Positions 60,934 through 64,000 of a stretch of DNA of 64,000 nt are shown one piece after another (position 1 is the first letter of the stretch; each line of letters begins with the position of its first letter). A program made the translations under genes and the position numbers. This stretch comes from an uncultured Lachnospiraceae bacterium (GTDB lineage: Bacteria > Bacillota > Clostridia > Lachnospirales > Lachnospiraceae). The notes under the pieces are model-generated. The model made no database searches and was not told the DNA's origin. It saw only the letters and a list, made by a program, of their open reading frames with translations. The stretch is from assembly GCA_900539175.1 (NCBI GenBank), contig UQAW01000009.1, positions 1 through 64,000 on the forward strand, in the 5' to 3' direction.

Positions 60934-61593
60934 TCAGCCGACAAATAAAGAAGATCTCTTCTGAAAATAAACCACGTTAAGCACAATCATAACAATGTTA
61001 CCGGCAAGATTTGCTATGCTTCTTACATCCAGTAAAAATTCCTGTGTAATAACAGAAATACATACAAGATATACAATCGTAGTCACGACATTAAATCCCA
61101 GATAAACAATATAAATCATGGGTGCCTGACGTTTGTAATGTCTCAACTGCTGCCGCGCATAAATTGCCCATCCAATACAGATGACGCTGCATATTCCCAT
61201 AACAATGTCCAAAACTTTCAGACCATTGCCATAAAAAAAATACACCAGTTCTGCACTCCCCTCACCATAATGAGCACCAGTAAAATACCGAACCGCATTA
61301 TAAAGCGAAAACAACGCAGATACAAATAACTGGAACCAAATCACAAAATTATACCATTTCATAGATAATTGCTGTGAAAACGGAGCAGAAGGCGTTGTAT
61401 TGTATGTATAGGATGACTGCGGTGAATATCCACCTGTACCGTACTGCTGCTGATTTTGCTGTCCTGAAACAGAATAAGGCTGTTGTGATGGAGCATTTTG
61501 ATTCGGTATTGATGACTGTTGGACCGGCTGACCACAGTATGGACAAAACCTATTTGTTTCCTCGGATTCTTTACCACAATGTTGACAGAACAT
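60934..61593 (-). CDS. Zinc-ribbon membrane protein
   Basis: A 219-residue protein. The N-terminal zinc ribbon is MFCQHCGKESEETNRFCPYCGQ (two CxxC pairs), followed by a Gln/Asn/Ser/Tyr-rich linker to about residue 75 and four hydrophobic segments. This architecture is common in Firmicutes and has no established function. It has its own promoter and terminator. Confidence 0.8.
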   Translation of the reverse strand: MFCQHCGKESEETNRFCPYCGQPVQQSSIPNQNAPSQQPYSVSGQQNQQQYGTGGYSPQSSYTYNTTPSAPFSQQLSMKWYNFVIWFQLFVSALFSLYNAVRYFTGAHYGEGSAELVYFFYGNGLKVLDIVMGICSVICIGWAIYARQQLRHYKRQAPMIYIVYLGFNVVTTIVYLVCISVITQEFLLDVRSIANLAGNIVMIVLNVVYFQKRSSLFVG

Positions 61594-61652
61594 TTTTCCC
61601 TCCTCTTACATGAACTGCATAAAAAATTAATAGTTTTTCATAATTTTACATA

Positions 61653-61681
61653 ATCATACACCAAAAAACGTTATAGGTCAA
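61653..61681 (-). promoter_or_regulatory. Promoter of the zinc-ribbon gene
   Basis: On the - strand, TTGACC (61676-61681) and TATGAT (61653-61658) are separated by 17 bases. AGAGGAGGG precedes the start codon at 61593. Confidence 0.75.
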
Positions 61682-61700
61682 TATTTACGCAAAAAACAAC

Positions 61701-61794
61701 AAAGTGCTGTAAAATGCAGCCCATAGCAGGCACCTGCCTTCTTATTCTGTGGCAAGCGCAAGCTCTATCCGTAAACCGCATTTTACAGCACTTT
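61701..61794. repeat. 17-bp perfect inverted repeat with 60-base loop
   Basis: AAAGTGCTGTAAAATGC (61701-61717) and GCATTTTACAGCACTTT (61778-61794) are perfectly complementary. On the - strand GTTGTTTTTT follows, so it may end the thrS-DUF1540 transcript. The long loop is unusual for a terminator and hints at a small mobile repeat. Confidence 0.55.
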
Positions 61795-61809
61795 ATTCTT
61801 TAATACTGA

Positions 61810-62130
61810 TTATTTACATTCACAGCGGAATGTACTGCATCGTGTTTCTTCGGATCTGCAGGCATTATCTCCACTGATGTGGATAGCGCCGGCAACACAT
61901 TTGCACTTATCATTAAAGCTGCATTCCTGTGCTTTACAGTCAATACCAATCGTGGTACATCCGCAGCCTTCGCTGTTGCTCATGGAATCACTGGTTCTTT
62001 CCTTAAAGCTTTCACAGCAGGTCTGGTCGGAATGATGTGCATCGGAACCACCGACTCTGATATCACCTTTTGAACACAGTTCGTCTTTGTTATACACGCA
62101 GGTTACTGCGCCGCAACTTAATACTGCCAT
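61810..62130 (-). CDS. DUF1540 protein, two repeats
   Basis: A 106-residue protein with two copies of a Cys-rich unit of about 45 residues (CGAVTCVYNKDELCSKGDIRVGG...CCESF and CKAQECSFNDKCKCVAGAIHISG...CSTFRC). DUF1540 proteins are small putative metal-binding proteins of spore-forming Firmicutes; their function is not known. AAAGGAGG precedes the ATG. It follows thrS by 42 bases and is probably co-transcribed. Confidence 0.87.
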   Translation of the reverse strand: MAVLSCGAVTCVYNKDELCSKGDIRVGGSDAHHSDQTCCESFKERTSDSMSNSEGCGCTTIGIDCKAQECSFNDKCKCVAGAIHISGDNACRSEETRCSTFRCECK

Positions 62131-62172
62131 AATTTCTACCTCCTTTTCTCAGATGGAGATAGTATGTGCCGA

Positions 62173-64000
62173 TTATTTTGCTTTTATACGAATCTCTTCC
62201 TTCATATCTGCGATAAATGCGTCCAGACTCTTCTGACCCTGATCTCCGTCTTTGCGGCTTCTCACTGCTACCAGCTGATCTTCCTCTTCCTTCGCACCAA
62301 CAACCAGCATATAAGGAACCTTCTGCGTCTGAGCCTCACGGATCTTATATCCGATTTTTTCAGAACGTGTATCAATCTCTGCACGGATTCCCTCTGCTTC
62401 CAGCGCATCCAGAACTTTCTTGCCATATTCTGCATATTTATCAGAGATCGGCAGTACTTTCACCTGAACCGGAGCCAGCCAGGTCGGGAATGCACCTGCA
62501 AAATGCTCGATCAGAATACCGATAAAGCGTTCGATGGAACCAAATGCCACACGGTGGATCATGATTGGTCTGTGTTTCTCTCCGTCTGCTCCTGTATACT
62601 CCAGATTAAAACGCAGCGGAAGCTGGAAATCAAGCTGGATCGTACCGCACTGCCAGGTTCTTCCGAGAGAATCTTCCAGATGGAAGTCAATTTTCGGTCC
62701 GTAGAATGCACCGTCACCTTCATTTACCACATATTCCAGTCCCAGATCATCCAACGCACCGCGCAGAGCATCCGTAGCCATCTCCCAGTCCTCATCACTT
62801 CCCATACTATCCTCAGGACGTGTGGAAAGTTCTACATGGTATTTGAATCCAAACAAGCTGTAAACCTCATCAATCAATTTTGCAACGCCTTTAATCTCAT
62901 CTTTAATCTGTTCCGGCATCATAAAGATATGGGCATCGTCCTGTGTGAAGCAGCGCACACGCATCAGACCATGAAGCTGACCGGACTTCTCATGGCGGTG
63001 AACCAGCCCCAGTTCTCCCATACGCAGCGGAAGATCGCGATAGGACCGGGGTTCTGACTGGTAAACCAGAATACCGCCCGGGCAGTTCATCGGTTTGATG
63101 GCAAAATCCTGTTCATCAATCACAGTCGTATACATATTATCTTTGTAATGATCCCAGTGACCGGAAGTCTCCCACAGCGTTCTGCTCAGCATAATCGGCG
63201 AAGAAATCTCCTGATAACCATTTTTTCTGTGCAGTTCATGCCAGTAATCCAACAGACAATTTTTCAGAATCATACCCTTCGGGAGGAAGAATGGGAATCC
63301 CGGACCTGCATCATTCATCATGAATAATCCCAATTCACGGCCCAGTTTTCTGTGATCGCGCTTCTTCGCCTCTTCAATCATCGTCAGATACGCTTCCAGT
63401 TCTGCCTTCTTCGGGAATGCTGTGCCATAGATACGTGTGAGCATTTTGTTATGCTCATCCCCGCGCCAATAAGCGCCTGCCAGGCTGGTCAGCTTAAATG
63501 CTTTCACCGGTTTTGTACTCATCAGATGCGGTCCCGCACACAGATCCACAAACTCTCCCTGCTGATAAAAGCTGATCTCTGCATCTTCCGGAAGATCCTC
63601 AATCAATTCCACTTTATAAGGCTCCTGACGTTCTTTCATGAATGCAATCGCTTCATCTCTCGGTTTTGTAAATCTCACAATCGGAAGATCTTCTTTGATA
63701 ATCTTCTTCATCTCGGCTTCGATTTTCTCCAGATCATCTGACGTAAATGCAGTCTCACGATCCATATCATAGTAAAATCCATCAGCGATGGAAGGACCGA
63801 TTGCCAACTTTGCATCCTGATATAGCCGCTTTACAGCCTGTGCCATAATATGGGAAGTTGTATGACGGTAAGCAGCCAGACCCTCCGGATCATTAACCGT
63901 ATGAATGCTCAATGTGCAGTCCTGGTCCACCACATATCTCAGATCCACAACCTCGCCGTCTACCTCACCGCAGGCTGCCATTCTTGCCAGACCTTCGCTG
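62173..64000 (-). CDS. thrS: Threonyl-tRNA synthetase (5' end beyond window)
   Basis: At least 608 codons, open at the window edge. The visible part starts inside the TGS domain (SEGLARMAACGEVDGEVVDLRYV), continues with the editing domain (HTTSHIMAQAVKRLY with the HxxxH metal site) and the class II core (motif 2 RCFTQDDAHIF, zinc Cys in KPMNCPGG), and ends with the anticodon-binding domain (VLPISDKYAEYGKKVLDALEAEGIRAEIDTRSEKIGYKIREA). An internal ATG at 63981 is not the true start. In many Firmicutes thrS lies next to infC; here about 9 kb separates them. Confidence 0.96.
   Translation of the reverse strand, partial: SEGLARMAACGEVDGEVVDLRYVVDQDCTLSIHTVNDPEGLAAYRHTTSHIMAQAVKRLYQDAKLAIGPSIADGFYYDMDRETAFTSDDLEKIEAEMKKIIKEDLPIVRFTKPRDEAIAFMKERQEPYKVELIEDLPEDAEISFYQQGEFVDLCAGPHLMSTKPVKAFKLTSLAGAYWRGDEHNKMLTRIYGTAFPKKAELEAYLTMIEEAKKRDHRKLGRELGLFMMNDAGPGFPFFLPKGMILKNCLLDYWHELHRKNGYQEISSPIMLSRTLWETSGHWDHYKDNMYTTVIDEQDFAIKPMNCPGGILVYQSEPRSYRDLPLRMGELGLVHRHEKSGQLHGLMRVRCFTQDDAHIFMMPEQIKDEIKGVAKLIDEVYSLFGFKYHVELSTRPEDSMGSDEDWEMATDALRGALDDLGLEYVVNEGDGAFYGPKIDFHLEDSLGRTWQCGTIQLDFQLPLRFNLEYTGADGEKHRPIMIHRVAFGSIERFIGILIEHFAGAFPTWLAPVQVKVLPISDKYAEYGKKVLDALEAEGIRAEIDTRSEKIGYKIREAQTQKVPYMLVVGAKEEEDQLVAVRSRKDGDQGQKSLDAFIADMKEEIRIKAK

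Noticed and set aside
62164..63057. Open frame of 297 codons on the + strand opposite thrS
   Set aside because: Antisense to the strongly conserved threonyl-tRNA synthetase; no domain.
1..64000. tRNA genes or CRISPR arrays
   Set aside because: Spacers were read for tRNA-like CCA ends and T-loop sequence and for regularly spaced repeats; none was found.

Overview
The window reads as a chromosome segment of a low-to-moderate G+C Gram-positive anaerobe, most likely a gut member of the Lachnospiraceae (Clostridia). The evidence is the style of the genes: lipoprotein-type sugar ABC systems with YesM/YesN-like regulators, the secE-nusG-rplK-rplA and infC-rpmI-rplT arrangements, strong AGGAGG ribosome binding sites, and a DUF1540 protein. 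The genus cannot be fixed from the sequence alone. No tRNA, rRNA or CRISPR array was seen.

Layout: (a) 1-9462: an S24/S26-type peptidase, then a carbohydrate ABC importer (binding lipoprotein, two permeases), a YesN/YesM-type two-component system and a second binding-protein-like gene. (b) 9839-38940: a visibly AT-richer block, all on the + strand, that looks like one acquired gene cluster. (c) 39026-42399: rpmG-secE-nusG-rplK-rplA and a patatin-like phospholipase. (d) 42615-51529: an arabinose-polymer utilisation locus (GH127, sugar ABC importer, YesL-like protein, LacI regulator, GH51), followed by a MITE-like repeat. (e) 51798-53221, - strand: infC-rpmI-rplT with an attenuator leader. (f) 53425-60853, - strand: an amine/amino-acid oxidation locus (2Fe-2S protein, FAD/NAD/4Fe-4S protein, BFD-like protein, DAO-type flavoenzyme, AraC regulator, PII protein, amino-acid permease, ornithine-cyclodeaminase-like protein). 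(g) 60893-64000, - strand: a zinc-ribbon membrane protein, a DUF1540 protein and thrS, which runs off the window.

Block (b) is the outstanding region. It encodes a three-component nitrogenase-like enzyme (NifH-, NifD- and NifK-like). The P-loop, both NifH cluster cysteines, three P-cluster-type cysteines per catalytic subunit and a NifD Cys275-equivalent are visible. With it come a NifB-like radical SAM protein, a homocitrate-synthase-like protein, a homoaconitase-type LeuC/LeuD pair, a fused EtfB-EtfA flavoprotein, MobA and MobB, and a ferredoxin-molybdopterin oxidoreductase fusion. The cluster also has a carrier-protein module (ACP, AMP-dependent ligase, atypical KAS-III-like protein), a class III aminotransferase, a DapA-like aldolase, a PP-loop ATPase, a Cys-rich miniprotein, a cupin and a kinase-like protein. 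A dedicated amino-acid-type ABC importer closes the block; its ATPase carries a cytoplasmic binding-protein domain. NifEN was not found. The gene content does not match classical N2 fixation, chlorophyll or F430 synthesis, or the methylthio-alkane reductase operon as I know it. I infer a nitrogenase-like metallocofactor enzyme working on, or making, an amino-acid- or carrier-bound organic compound. The substrate is unknown.
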